Source: Apostichopus japonicus (taxonomy: Eukaryota; Echinodermata; Holothuroidea; Aspidochirotida; Stichopodidae). From it: 64,000 nucleotides of DNA. Shown here piece by piece: positions 12,464 through 23,900 of this stretch. The stretch lies in NCBI RefSeq assembly GCF_037975245.1, contig NC_092571.1, positions 19,678,917 through 19,742,916 on the forward strand. The letters are read 5' to 3'. The position numbers and the translations under genes are program-made. How positions within the stretch are numbered: the first letter of the stretch is position 1; every line of letters begins with the position of its first letter. The notes under the pieces were generated by a model. That model was not told the origin of the DNA. It saw only the letters and a program-made list of their open reading frames with translations, and did not search any database.

Positions 12464-13357
12464 AGGGTACTGCGGGAGGAACCATGTTGAGGTGATGGGT
12501 TCAAACTCTTTTCTTTCTTATCAACACATACTATTGCAATATTTAGGATACTCATATCATTTTAAAGCCTGAGATGGATGAGATGTGTGTGTATGTGTGC
12601 GTAAGTCTTTTTGTTAACCTTTTGCCAATTTTTTTGTACATTGTACGTGAAACACATAAAGAGTACAGCAGCTCACTTTAACACAGCAATAGATCTAATG
12701 TGAAGAGAAGCGCATTTAATGTGAAATTTCATCAGCCTGCTGTTAAAATCATGGTTTTAAGGTTGAAGAGCGACGCAATCAAAATGTTCACAGTAATGCA
12801 CTTAATATCCTTGACCTTTGATAAACCACAGTGGAAACGCTTCATATCACATACAAATACATAGTACATGCAGATTACTTCTTGTAATTGACCACACTAT
12901 GTAACTTTAGACAATTTCTATTGCATAATCAACAGTTCAAACGGGTCAATCATTACAAAATTTAATATAGTTTGGACTTTTATTTGGTATTCGATTTTCA
13001 AGATTAGGAACCTTCAAATTGTTTCACTTTTTACAAGTTCTGTGGTCATGAGTATTGATTTGATTCTAAGAGTGAGGTGGTGTGGGGGAGGGGGTCAGAC
13101 AGGGGTTAGAAAAGGACCATGGGTGCAATGAAGGCATTCCCCTGCTTTTCTTTTAAGTTCTGCTATGACGTATGTGTGCTTAATTAAACCATGCAGGACG
13201 TGTAGCGTAATTGAATGTGGGTGTGTTCAATAGTAAATGGTCATATAAGGTACACGTGTTGATGCAACACTAACCAAATATTTTGCATGATTGGGAAACT
13301 AAAAACTAGGTATATATATATATAGATATATATATACATATATATCTATATATATAT

Positions 13358-13412
<55 letters not shown>

Positions 13413-13802
13413 CATATACATATATACATACATACTGTACATGAGTTGTAAAATCCAGAACAGTGAAAAATGAATGTTTTCCTTCTTGAAATTGAAATGT
13501 TACATTATTGTCAACATTTTGTGATTGTCATTCAATGTTAAAGCTTAACAACCATCATTAGTAAGCACGTATTATGTGAGATTGAAAAATCCATATAGCC
13601 TTCCCATAGAACCAGGTGGCGTATTAAGTGGTTATGATATTTTATTGTTGAAAGTCTCAACAAGTCTCGACAAGGTTTTACAGAGTACCTTAATTATAAA
13701 AATAAATTATTTTCTATTTAAATTTTTTCTAAATTAGTTGAGGCTTGTTTTCATTCCACGCACCGTTATCACTTTGCAATAATTCACATCTGCCATTGTT
13801 GT
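12464..13802 (+). other. 3' untranslated or intronic stretch, with a TA microsatellite
   Basis: If exon A is terminal, this begins its 3' UTR. A weak CATAAA poly(A)-signal variant is near 12653, and AATAAA occurs near 13700. A (TA)n-rich microsatellite spans about 13310-13440. No ORF is supported. Confidence 0.4.
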
Positions 13803-14205
13803 ACTCAGCATGTGTCATGTGACCACTATAATATGACGTCATGGCTTTGCTGTACTCAGAATGTTTCATGTGACCACTATAATATGACGTCATGGCTTTG
13901 GTTTACTCAGAATGTTTCATGTGACCACTATAATATGACAACATGGCTTTGGTTTACTCAGAATGTGTCATGTTACCACTATAATATGACGTCATGGCTT
14001 TGGTTTCTCAGAATGTTTCATGTGAGGACTATAATAAGACGTCATGGCTTTGGTGTACTCAGAATGTTTCATGTGACCACTATAATATGACGTCATGGCT
14101 TTGGTTTACTCAAAATGTTTCATGTGACCACTATAATATGACGTCATGGCTTTGGTGTACTGAGAATGTTTCATTTGACGACTATAATATGACGTTTTGC
14201 CTGAT
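13803..14205 (+). repeat. 51-bp minisatellite carrying CRE palindromes, about 8 copies
   Basis: Eight units of about 51 bp, each with CATGTGACCACTATAATATG followed by a cAMP-response-element core. Five copies keep a perfect TGACGTCA and three have degenerate versions (GACAACA, AGACGTCA, GACGTTTT). The unit length is a multiple of three, so long chance ORFs run through it; they are not genes. It lies between the two alternative terminal exons of the FN3 gene. Confidence 0.85.
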
Positions 14206-14749
14206 ATCCATAGATAGTTGCACATTATAGTCATGCATTAGGTGCCGGTGTGTACACCTTCCGTATGATGGCGATGCAGGAATTTAATAAATTGTGCAAC
14301 AGTTTTAATTTACTCTAGTAGACTAATGTACACCACCTGCACCATGTCCACTGATATGTAAAGCTAAGTGCAGGGTGCTGTTCTGACAACGCTACGCTTT
14401 TAGAGACTATGTAAAGATTAGTATTGACCGAATATGGTATTAAATAAATAAGTAAATATTACATGTGATCTTATGTGATAATTTTCTGTAATTGTAATTA
14501 AAGAACTCTTTGAAATGGACACCATACGTACATTCACAAGTCTGAAGGGATAATCTTGGTTAAATGAGTTGGATAAAGTTAGCCTTGTTTCCAATAATAT
14601 TTATGCATCAGCAAGGGGTGGGGTTTGCTTGGAGTTTCAGAAGTGTAAGAGGAAGCCATTCTTCCAATTTGTTTACTACAGTATTACCCTATATTTCAAA
14701 AAGATGAATGCATTCTTACCACGGCAACCTAATGCTTTTTTTTCTACAG
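14206..14749 (+). other. Intronic stretch before alternative terminal exon B
   Basis: Unique AT-rich sequence, with AATAAA near 14285 and 14443 that could end a long 3' UTR of isoform A. It closes with a T-rich tract and the acceptor TTTCTACAG at 14749. Confidence 0.4.
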
Positions 14750-15075
14750 AATATGAGCCTAAAGGGGTTAGCATGTCCGAGGGCTTCCTGGTCAGCCTGT
14801 TGCTTATTGGTTGGATGGCGACTATTACTATGTGTGTTCGTCAGGTCAATAAGATTGGCAATGCCGTGACATTTAAGGAGCGATTTGTTGGTTTCCGTAG
14901 ACGAAAGCCGCGTAACCTTTCGCGTGTGATTATTGTGAAGAATTCAAAAGATAGTTGTATAAACACAGGTCGGACAAGTTTAAGTGCAGCACCTTTGGCG
15001 AAGGCTGAGGAGTTCACTGAAGACGACGTAAGATTGGTGGAGGTGAAGGTAGATCTACAAGAAGAAAATGCATGA
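14750..15075 (+). CDS. Candidate alternative terminal exon B (second membrane segment and basic tail)
   Basis: A strong acceptor (T-run then CTACAG) opens an exon in phase 1, the phase required by the FN3 exon donor at 11282. After EYEPKGVSMSE there is a hydrophobic segment (residues 156-174 of a spliced protein, GFLVSLLLIGWM...) and then a basic stretch (RFVGFRRRKPR) and an acidic end, stopping at TGA 15073-15075. Joined to exons 1 and 2 it would give a 252-residue protein. The tail is unrelated to that of exon A, so the two exons would give receptors with one ectodomain and different membrane and cytosolic parts. It could instead be the last exon of a separate gene, but I see no other phase-1 coding exon upstream. 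Confidence 0.5.
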
Positions 15076-15193
15076 GTGTTTACTTTAGCTACTCACAGAT
15101 CTCTCTGAGGGGTTCTCTCAAGATGAATGGTTATGACGACGCCCTAACAAAGGGAGTAAAAGCGGATTACTCCCGGGGAACTATCGCTTTTAG

Positions 15194-15325
15194 AGAAGAC
15201 ATGTCTCTCAGAGCCTGGACAGAGGAAAAAAAAACATGTTTCTCAGAGAACAGAGGGAAAAAAACATGTCTCTCAGAGGACAGAGGGAAAAAAACATGTC
15301 TCTCAGTGGACAGAGAAGAGAGAAA
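15194..15325 (+). repeat. Short tandem repeat, 30-35 bp units
   Basis: About four units built on ACATGTCTCTCAGAG and ACAGAGGGAAAAAA, spaced 35, 30 and 30 bp. They lie in the presumed 3' UTR after exon B; diverged versions continue to about 15630. Confidence 0.65.
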
Positions 15326-15463
15326 GACTTCTATTAAATGACAAATGACAACAAGATGTCTACTAATGAGTAAGATGTCCGTTCAAGTGATACAGAGGTC
15401 CGGACAACATATTGTTTAGAAGACAGAAGAAAGACATGTTGTTGTTTTGGAGAACGAAGTGAA

Positions 15464-15469
15464 AATAAA
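15464..15469 (+). terminator. Candidate poly(A) signal AATAAA for terminal exon B
   Basis: AATAAA about 390 bp after the exon B stop, with a second AATAAA about 10 bp further on. A plausible 3' end of the FN3 gene. Confidence 0.4.
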
Positions 15470-15489
15470 GGTCTTTAATAAAAATTTTT

Positions 15490-17229
15490 AAAAAAGCAAG
15501 AAAACAAAAGATATATTATGATACATAGTAGAAACAACAAGAAGATGTCTCACAGAGGACAGAAAGACAACAAGATTTCTTGAAGAGGAAAGAAATCTTT
15601 TAGAGGACAGAGAGGAGAGAGACATTTCCGATGATGGCGAATGGCAAATTCTTTTGTGTGTCTGCATGTGTACAAAGTTAGCAACGTTTTTAGTAGTTTG
15701 TAGTTTTCTCTTAATGTTCAATCTTCACATGGAATATTGGGAAGGGTGGGGGGGGGGGGAAGCTGGAGTGGCCCATTTCTGTGTTAGGGCTGTAAATTGC
15801 TGTAATTTTTAGCTCCTCTTTAATATTTGGGTATCCAGAAGCTTTATTACCTGGTTGCGTATCTCGATGTACATATTATATACTTATTATTATAATTGCA
15901 ACCAATGGATCAATAAAGGGTGGGAAGACTCGCGCAAAAAGAAACGTCTAATGCCGGTAATTTGACCTAGTTTCAAAGAGGTGTAACAGAAGTGTTAAAC
16001 ACCACCTTCGATCTCAGAAAATACACACACAGCTTGCTACCGTCGGTAATTAGACACTAGTTTACAGTCAGTACATACAGCTGCGGTCAATATACCCACA
16101 GCACATATACAAACGATACAGCGATGGTCATGTCAGGTCCAGCTAAAGATAACAAGGTATCACGTTTCATTACTGTCTGCAATTTGTGGCGACACGAACA
16201 AAACGTCACTTGCAAGCAACAGAAAGTTAACTTTTTCAGATGGCCGCACGCGGTTTGGGGCGAGTCTTCAATGCCTTTAATCAACTCGTAGTGATATCCT
16301 GTGTACATTCCAGGAACCAGAGGGGCAAGCAACAAACAGTCATTGCAACTCTGGCTATAATGCTTCTGCATTAATATTTTATGTTTACACATGAGAAAAG
16401 TATGTTAATGGAACGTGGGTATAGTGCTTGCTTTCTTCAATGTCTAACTTTAAATAATAAAGATAATGATAAAAATATCTATTTACTTGTATACCGCTTT
16501 ACAATAAATCATATTTCAAAGCACTTTACATGGGACTGGATCAAAATCTTAAATAGTACAAATATAATATATATAAGAGTGAAGTAGTCAAAGCAAACTA
16601 GCTTAAAAAAAAAAAATAATATAAACGTGGTTAAGACAAATAAAAACAAGATCAGTCTTTAAAGTACCTGATAAAAAAAAAAAGTTTTATGTTGGGAGCA
16701 AAGCAATCAAATATGGGTTAAAGACGGCGTTCCATAGAAAAATGCAAAAATATTAGATCACCATCAAATTAATATTTACGCAATGGTTGGTGAAGTGCCG
16801 GGATGTTAGAGCGAATAATGCGCCCACTAAAACACCAAGTTATAATTCACTCTGGTGGGTCGGTGCCTTGCCATATTGAATTTTGAAAAAAGCATAAAAT
16901 TAGTTGAAAATGATTGGCTGTTGAATTGGCAGCCAATGCAGTAATCTCAAAATTGGAGTAATCGAATCGTGTCGTTTTGTCGTAGTAATTAAACGATCAG
17001 CAGACTATGTTAGAGTTTGCTGATTTCACAGGTTGGGAGACCGAACATTTTTGTTTAGTAGATTACTGTTTCAAGAACATTACGAATCTGACCCCATTTT
17101 GTAAATTGCAAAGATGCTGACCTACAAACCACTCGCTACGTGAGCAGACATTACACTGTTGTTTAAAAATAAAGAAAAAAAAAAGGTAATAATACCAAGA
17201 TTACTTTGACTTGATGTCTCCTCTAATAG
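15490..17229. other. Intergenic, nothing firm
   Basis: A stretch near 16490-16530 (ACCGCTTTACAATAAATC followed by CAAAGCACTTTACA) resembles a short GCTTTACA-type interspersed repeat common in animal genomes; I cannot name it. A minus-strand ORF at 16087-16392 has no recognisable domain. Confidence 0.35.
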
Positions 17230-17766
17230 TCAGGTGGCTTAGCAACAATTTTTAGGATTAACGTTACCGGCCGGACAAAAGTACCAAATTTGGCATGGAG
17301 TTTCTTTTCGACCTATCTATTGATTTTATCCGTGGAACCCACTTGATCGGCTCCGATTTTCCAAGATGGCGGCCAAAATCCAAGATGGCCGCCAGAAGAA
17401 AAGGAAATGTCATATATCTGGCTGTAAAAATCAGAAATGAACAAATGAGGGGTCCATTCAGGTGTTTCCGGGGTCACTTAAACAGATGATGGTCATGACA
17501 CTTTGCTTGGGTCACCCATTTCCAAGATGGCGGCCAGAATCTAAGATGGCCGCCTGGAAAAAAAGGAAATTTCATATATATTCATTCCCCAGACCCCCTG
17601 TGCCCTTTACTGATCGGGACCATCAAACCTTCCGTCCTCAAACGTGTAAATGAAACCGGGCTAGCACCCTGACTATATGTTATGGCTGGTATTCTAATTG
17701 TGTCACTTTGGCTCAGGAAGCCACTTAGGACTTATTTGGGAACTTTGAGGTGTGATCGACCGTGGA
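17230..17766 (-). repeat. Interspersed repeat, copy 2 (inverted relative to copy 1)
   Basis: Runs from TAGTCAGGTGGCTTAGCAAC to GATCGACCGTGGA, the reverse complement of the 1506-2213 element, and is shorter because it has fewer internal subunits. CCAAGATGGCGGCC occurs more than once, again matching the YY1 consensus. Chance ORFs at 17295-17653 are shadows of this repeat. Confidence 0.75.
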
Positions 17767-17939
17767 CAGACACTGTCGCAAAGCCCGTTATAATATGGGA
17801 GTTACGAGTGTCATGTAAGACTGATTACATTGAGTCAACTATATAATAGGGTAACTTGAGGGAAAACGGACCAGATGTGAATACCGACTCATTGGGAGAT
17901 TTTGTACGATTGTGCACCCTTCATAAACACAACGTCAAT

Positions 17940-19390
17940 TCTGCGAACAACACACGCTAAGTCAGGTCACTAGTCATCTGAGGTATTTAGGTCGTTCTTT
18001 TCGAACCTGTACTCCAGGGCTGCTGTTAGCGAGGATCTCCAGGAAAACTTGTTGTCTGGTATAGACAAGCCCCCCCCCCCCCGAGTAAAAACGATAGCTT
18101 GGGTTCGAATCTCTCCGTTGGTGAGCTCAGGACAGCGGTAGCAGCGATGAAGAAGGGAAAGTCCCCCGGTCCCGATGGCCTCCCTGCTGAGTTATATAGG
18201 ACCTTCTGGGAGGTTCTCGGTGGGGACTTGAGAGACGTGTTCGCTACCTCTTTCCAGTTGAATTACATGAGCCAAACACAGCGGGTTGGAAATATTGTTC
18301 TCCTCCTAAAGTCGGGAGACCCTTTGGACCCGAATAGGCATCCAATAACGCTGTCAACTGTGGACTACAAAATCCTGGCCAAAGCATTAGGAAATCGCTT
18401 AGCGGATGTGATGCCGGATATTGTAGGTCCTCTCCAGACTTGTGCTGTGCGAGGCAAGTGTATTCAACATAAACTCTGGTTGATGAGAGACTGGCACTGG
18501 TCTGCTTGGACCAGGAGAAGGCCTTTGACATGGTAGATCACGACTTTCTGTTCAGAACCTTAGAGTCCTTCGGATTGAACTCAGTGTTTATTCGTTGGGT
18601 CTCGTTACTATATAAGGACGTCTCGAGCATGGTCAATGTTAACGGATTAACTTCTGGTCCCTTCCCGGTTCGAAGGGGAGTCCGTCAGGGTTGTCCCCTC
18701 TCCCCGTTGTTGTATGTTCTCTTCAGCGAAACGCTCAGTACCTCGCTGGACAGATGCTTGGGTTTTCAACCCTTCAATGTACCGGGTGGGGCTAGAGTTA
18801 CAAGCGTTCAATATGCCGATGACGTCACTTGTATTGTGTAGGACCTCGCCTCCTTCAAGTCTTTATCGAAGGTTTTGGCCACCTTCCAAGAGGCTACTGG
18901 TGCCAGACTTAACAAGTCCAAGACCAAAAGGCTGCGTTAAGGAGGTTGGCGCGCCCAATCCCTCCCATTCGATGCTACTTGGTCAGATGTCATGATCAGG
19001 GTAAATGGCATCTGGCTAGGTATATGGTGCCCCGGAGGCCACCATTTGGGCCGAGAAGGCTGATCAGGTGGAGGCAAGGCTCGACACATTCAGTCGGAGG
19101 TGGCTCTCCCTCCCTGGGAAGGTTACAGTTGTTAATCGTTTTATTGTTCCTCTCCTTTGGTATCCTGGTACAGTACGGTGATCGCTGCACCGGATCATGC
19201 CTTGGTGAGATTGGAAAGGATCATTTTTGATTTCATTTGGGGAAAGCGCAAACCAAACCTTGTCAAAAGGTCCGTTCTGTAAAAGATACCCTTGAGCGGT
19301 GGGCTTGGTTTGGTCCATCTTCCATCTAAACTGCGCTTTCTCCTTTGAAAGGTGTTTTCGTTGCGTTTGAGAATCCTTTGTTTCCCTTTG
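17940..19390 (+). pseudogene. Broken Tx1-like (L1 group) non-LTR retrotransposon ORF2
   Basis: Reverse transcriptase motifs appear in order but in different frames: KSPGPDGLPAELYRTFWEVL near 18160, a DQEKAFDMVDHDF palm motif near 18506, RRGVRQGCPLSPLLYVLFSE near 18680, and the catalytic YADD near 18820. A C-terminal LVHLPSKLRFLL motif is near 19310. The wording of these motifs is that of the Tx1 branch of L1-group elements. There is a frame change near 18510, a stop at 18840 in the YADD frame and others after it, and the endonuclease half is missing. It starts abruptly around 17940-18010 with a C-run inside the coding sequence at 18070. A dead 5'-truncated copy. Confidence 0.85.
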
Positions 19391-19672
19391 CCTTTTTTGT
19401 TAGGTTCTGGGTGGGTTTCTTTTTCGCCACCACTGGCCCGGATCCTTTTCCAATATCCTGCCAAAGGCGACACGCCCTTCGGGGGTGTATACTCAGATTG
19501 GTAACTCACTTCGTAGAATCAAAGAGGAGGGTGGGCCAGATGCCTTGCACATCTCTTTGTCGATGCACATGTTCATCCAAATAGTGTACATCGACTGTGA
19601 ACTGTCTGGTAAAGAAACATCGTATTGAAACATTGTAGACAGAATTCCCGAATACTTCCAGTATGTACTTAA

Positions 19673-20213
19673 AGGTCAGTGGAAGTGTAAACTTACATAT
19701 TTGAAGGTCACTTTAAGTGCAGCGTATTAATTTGAAACTTACGTAGATGAAAAGAGTGTATTTCATAACCCCAAATATCGAATTTTGAGTTTCAAACTCA
19801 TTTCGTTTTTGTGTTACCTAAATTAAATATCCGGGTCCGTTGACGTCAAGAGGGGACGAAATGAATGTCGCTATTGAGTTTACACAGTAATTGCTGATTT
19901 TTCTTCCTCCATAGGTGAAAAGTTCAAGTTAATGTTTGCTTCAAAGTCAATGAATGCTTGCATCTATATATTCTTCAAAATTCTGTAACTTTTCATTCAA
20001 ATCAGATTCGCCGTTCTTAAGTGGCAGAGTTTTGAAAATGTAATTTTGCATTATCCTTTGCTTCCCCCCTCGACGTCACAAAAACATTACGTAATAGTAA
20101 ATCTGTCTAATTTTCACACTGCATCGACTTAAAGTCAGTCTGGTGGTTGGATTTTCAATACTAATCAGAAGGAATCAGAATCTTCAAAGTCAAGTCTACA
20201 CTTCCACTGACCT
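19673..20213. mobile_element. MITE with 22-bp terminal inverted repeats and TTAA target duplication
   Basis: The left end AGGTCAGTGGAAGTGTAAAC (19673 onward) is matched by the reverse complement of the right end (to 20213) over 22 bp with one mismatch. TTAA flanks both ends (19669-19672 and 20214-20217). Further in, GACGTC-AGAGGGG-like and CCCCCTCGACGTC sequences are again in inverse orientation. No transposase ORF is present. TTAA duplications are made by piggyBac and Kolobok transposases, so this should be a non-autonomous member of one of those superfamilies. It sits between the LINE relic and repeat copy 3. Confidence 0.85.
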
Positions 20214-20234
20214 TTAACAGTGACAACAAGTGCA

Positions 20235-20713
20235 TTTTCTGTTATATTGGCCGCCATCTTGGAAATGGTTGACCCAAGCAACGTGTCATTACCATCATCT
20301 GTTTCAGTGACCCCGGAAACACCTGAATTGAACCCTCATTTGTTCATTTCTGATTTTTACAGCCAGATATATGACATTTCCTTTTTTTCTGGCAGCCATC
20401 TTGAATTTTGGCCGCCATCTTGGAAATAGGTTGCCCAAGCAACATGCCATGACCATCATATGTCTCAGTGAACCTAGGAAACACCTGAATTGACCCCTCA
20501 TTTGTTCTTTTCTGATTTTTACAGCCAGATATATGACATTTCCTTTTTTCTGGCGGCCATCTTGGATTTTGGCCGCCATCTTGAAAAATCGGAGACGATT
20601 AAGTGGGTTCCACGGATAAAATCGATAGATAGGTCGAAAAGAAACTCCATGCCAAATTTGGTACTTTTGTCCGGCCGGTAACGTTAAAGTTGCTAAGCCA
20701 CCTGGCTATAAGG
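20235..20713 (+). repeat. Interspersed repeat, copy 3 (5'-truncated)
   Basis: Same orientation and internal subunits as copy 1, starting inside the element at GGCCGCCATCTTGGA and ending at GCCACCTGGCTA. It follows the MITE by about 20 bp. Confidence 0.7.
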
Positions 20714-20825
20714 AGGATTAACGCAAAGCAAAATTTGCAGTGCACTCAGCAGTCTTTTATCTTAAACCTTATGTCATAGTACATACGATAATACGTACTA
20801 AGCAACTTAAATGTGCGTCTGTCCG

Positions 20826-20935
20826 AAAAGTGGTGGGCAGGGAGGGGGTGGTGGGCAGGGAGGGGGTGGTGGGAAGGGAGGGGTGGTGGGCAGGGACGGG
20901 GTGGTGGGCAGGCAGGGAGGGGGTGATGGGCAGCA
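20826..20935 (+). repeat. G-rich tandem repeat (GTGGTGGGCAGGGAGGGG)n
   Basis: About six units of 16-18 bp, each with three or more G-runs on the plus strand, so G-quadruplex formation is likely. A related G-rich block is at 21077-21108. Confidence 0.75.
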
Positions 20936-23900
20936 ATTAATAAGACTAGCCTGCTGGAAAGGCTTTCATGTCTTAGCATAAGAGTAAACACTCATATTTG
21001 CTTACAATTTGGCATCTTTTCAGGAAACGTACTTGTCATACACCAAGTGACATAGCCAATTCTGAAAATGATAATGATGGGCAGGGAGGGGGTGGGTGTG
21101 GGGGGGAGTACGAAAAAGTGTGAAATTTGCAACTGGACTTGTAACAGAATGCTAAAAATAACAAAAACAGAGATAAAGAATTGTTGCATGAATATTTATT
21201 TAATATGAGAAGTGAATAATAAAGAAAGCACAAAGTAAGACGCATGACATAATGAATATAATTATATATTATTTTACAAAACCACGACGCTTATAAAACT
21301 GTACATTATCTACCTACAGAACCGTATCTATTTCTTTCATTGTCTTTTCTTCAAAAGCAGCTCTTTACGTTCGGACGTCAAATTTGGTCAAAAAATATAA
21401 ATATAAGTATGTGACTAATTACATTTGTCGATTAGTTAGCAGATTAACAATTAATTAGTTATTTTAATCAATTCTGAATATGTTTTCAGTACGATTTTCC
21501 TCCATAACTTCAGAATCCTTCCTTCTTGGCAGATGAGTAGCTGTTTCGTAAGAAGCTGCTTAAGTCATAAATCTTTTACTTTAGGGTGTCATGCTCAGAC
21601 TTAACATGTAACGTTTCACTTAACGTAGTAATAATATTCATACAGTCATGGATATCATGGAAAAGACATTAAAACGAATGAAATCACTGTGCAGAAACGG
21701 ATCACATCGCCAGGACCCCAGACAAACTTAACGAAAAATAGAATAAATCAGAGATATTCACTGAAAAACAATATTCTATACCTGTACCCATTGACAGATT
21801 TATAGCACAATCTTTAGCAATAAGACACCATAGGCTTCCACCCCTTACCCGCCCCCCCCCCCATGTTAGGAGGCACATCCTAATAAAATAGAAATGTGGA
21901 ATATCTTGCCCGAAAATGTTCCCAGCCGTTCCACCACCCCTAGGCATTTGCCACATATGTTTATTAGATAATCTGGCATTGCTAATATCATGTCCCCCCC
22001 CCCCCCAACAGGGAAAGTTAGCTACTAAAAACTGTCGGTATTCGATGAATTAGTTATCCAAGCAATGTGATCAGTGTAGGCTACCACTAACATTTGCAGC
22101 TTCTATGACACCATTTTGAGGTTGTCGACTGCAAGAGAGGGGCTAGACCAAAACCATAGGTGTAAGAGCCCAATTTTATTTGGGGGGGCTGTAAAGACTT
22201 GCTCAAAAAAATAACCAAAATTTATATGTACATATCATATAGGCATGCATCGGTTATACATCGCATGCCAATTACATACAATCATTTGCTGTGTTATTAC
22301 CCTTCCGCATTGGTAATAATTTTTCGGGATGTTGTTACAATCATAATGATAATAATCATATAAGTTTAACCATTGAAAAACACATTGCAATTTATTTTTG
22401 TTTCAGTAGGTGCCCGAAAAATTCTCAGCATATTGCCCGAATTTTCACAAAATATTTGGTTAGGGGAGCGGGGCAGCAGTCCCCCAGCCCTCCTACGCAT
22501 ATATGCCCAAAACCCTTCTACAAGAACACAATTTAGCCACGACCATAAAAATCACAATCAAAATGATAATAATATAAGTTTAACCATTGAAGAACACATT
22601 GCAATTTATTTTTCTTTCAGTAGGTGCCCGAAAAATTTGGACCTATGCCCAAAACCCTTCTACAAGAACACGATTTAGCCACGACCATAAACGCCAGCTG
22701 AATTTCCCCTCTCCCAAGAAGGCCGTCCCATGTTTATGAAGATCACCAGCCAGCTTTATTCCTTCATCTATTTATAATGAATCGTTTTAAGGTTAGCAGC
22801 TGGTTCTGTTCGATCCATTACTACACCAACAAAATATTACACTATTGAAAAAGAAGAAGATACTTAGTTTAGATCTACCATGTGTATGTTGTACATACAC
22901 CTTACCTATTTTACCGATACACAAACTGGAAGTTATCATTTACCGAGCGTTGAGGTTAATTAACAGCTTGTTACACCCATGTGAATAAGCTAACAGACCT
23001 CACAGAGTTCGTATATATAGAACATGTTGGTCGTAAGTCCATTGACGTTTTGTGAGTAGTTCAACATGGTTATGAAACATACTTGACTACCTTAGCGCAG
23101 CTATCAGCTAGAGTATACCCTTCCATTGTTCCAATGTTATCAGTCATTTTAATGTTTACCAGTCACTGTTCCATTATTCATTTACTTATATAATTTTAAA
23201 TGCAAAGCTGAATTTCTCATGAAATCTCTTCCCTGCTGCATTCTGGGTTGTATCAAATGAAACTAAGGCTTGATCCGTGGTTACACTATGCAAGGTTACT
23301 GTGGCTTCTGACTGGCATCCTTAGCAGAGAAATGGTTATATCGGGAGCGCCACCAACTAAGGGTTAGTTCGAATTATGTCTTAGCCATGAATATAATGCT
23401 CTTTTCCAATTATTAAAATGTCCAAGTAAGTTTTCCATTATTCATTTACTGACATACGTTGAAGGTTGTAAGGAATCTATTGTTGAGATTAATCAAATCA
23501 TAGCAAAGAAAACATGTCTCCCCCCCCCCCCCCTCCTCCTCCATTCGCTTATTTCTCCAAACCGTCGTTTATTGCATATACATAGTGTCTACATGTATTG
23601 CTGTGATGACCAAATAATTCTTTAGAATACACACAAAAACATTAAATATAAACCATTTAACTATCAGTTAAAAGCCACATTTGATGGGATAATACCAAAT
23701 TCATTATCATCAGAAAAACAGTTGCATAATAATAAAGACAAGCAAACACAAATCGGTCACCATATCCCTGCGGCCATGCCATCTAATAGTAGTAGCGAAA
23801 ACAGTTTTCCTATTGTCCTATATAAATACACATGGAATACAAAGTGTAACTTTTCCTGCCAATTCGTTTGGATTTTCAAAAGCCTTTGCTTTGACTACCT

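Noticed and set aside
13812-14230. ORFs of 92 and 78 codons with NVSCDHYNMTSWLW-like repeats
   Set aside because: They arise because the CRE minisatellite has a 51-bp period divisible by three; no gene context.
16087-16392. Minus-strand 101-codon ORF
   Set aside because: Cys-rich but no recognised domain, no convincing splice sites or repeats; cannot be supported.
17295-17653. ORFs with repeated RWRPKSKMAARKKGN-like peptides (also at 1958-2143 and 20304-20579)
   Set aside because: They are translations of the YY1-motif interspersed repeat in its three copies, not protein genes.
18244-19509. Several ORFs antisense to the LINE relic
   Set aside because: Shadows of the Tx1-like reverse transcriptase coding sequence on the plus strand.
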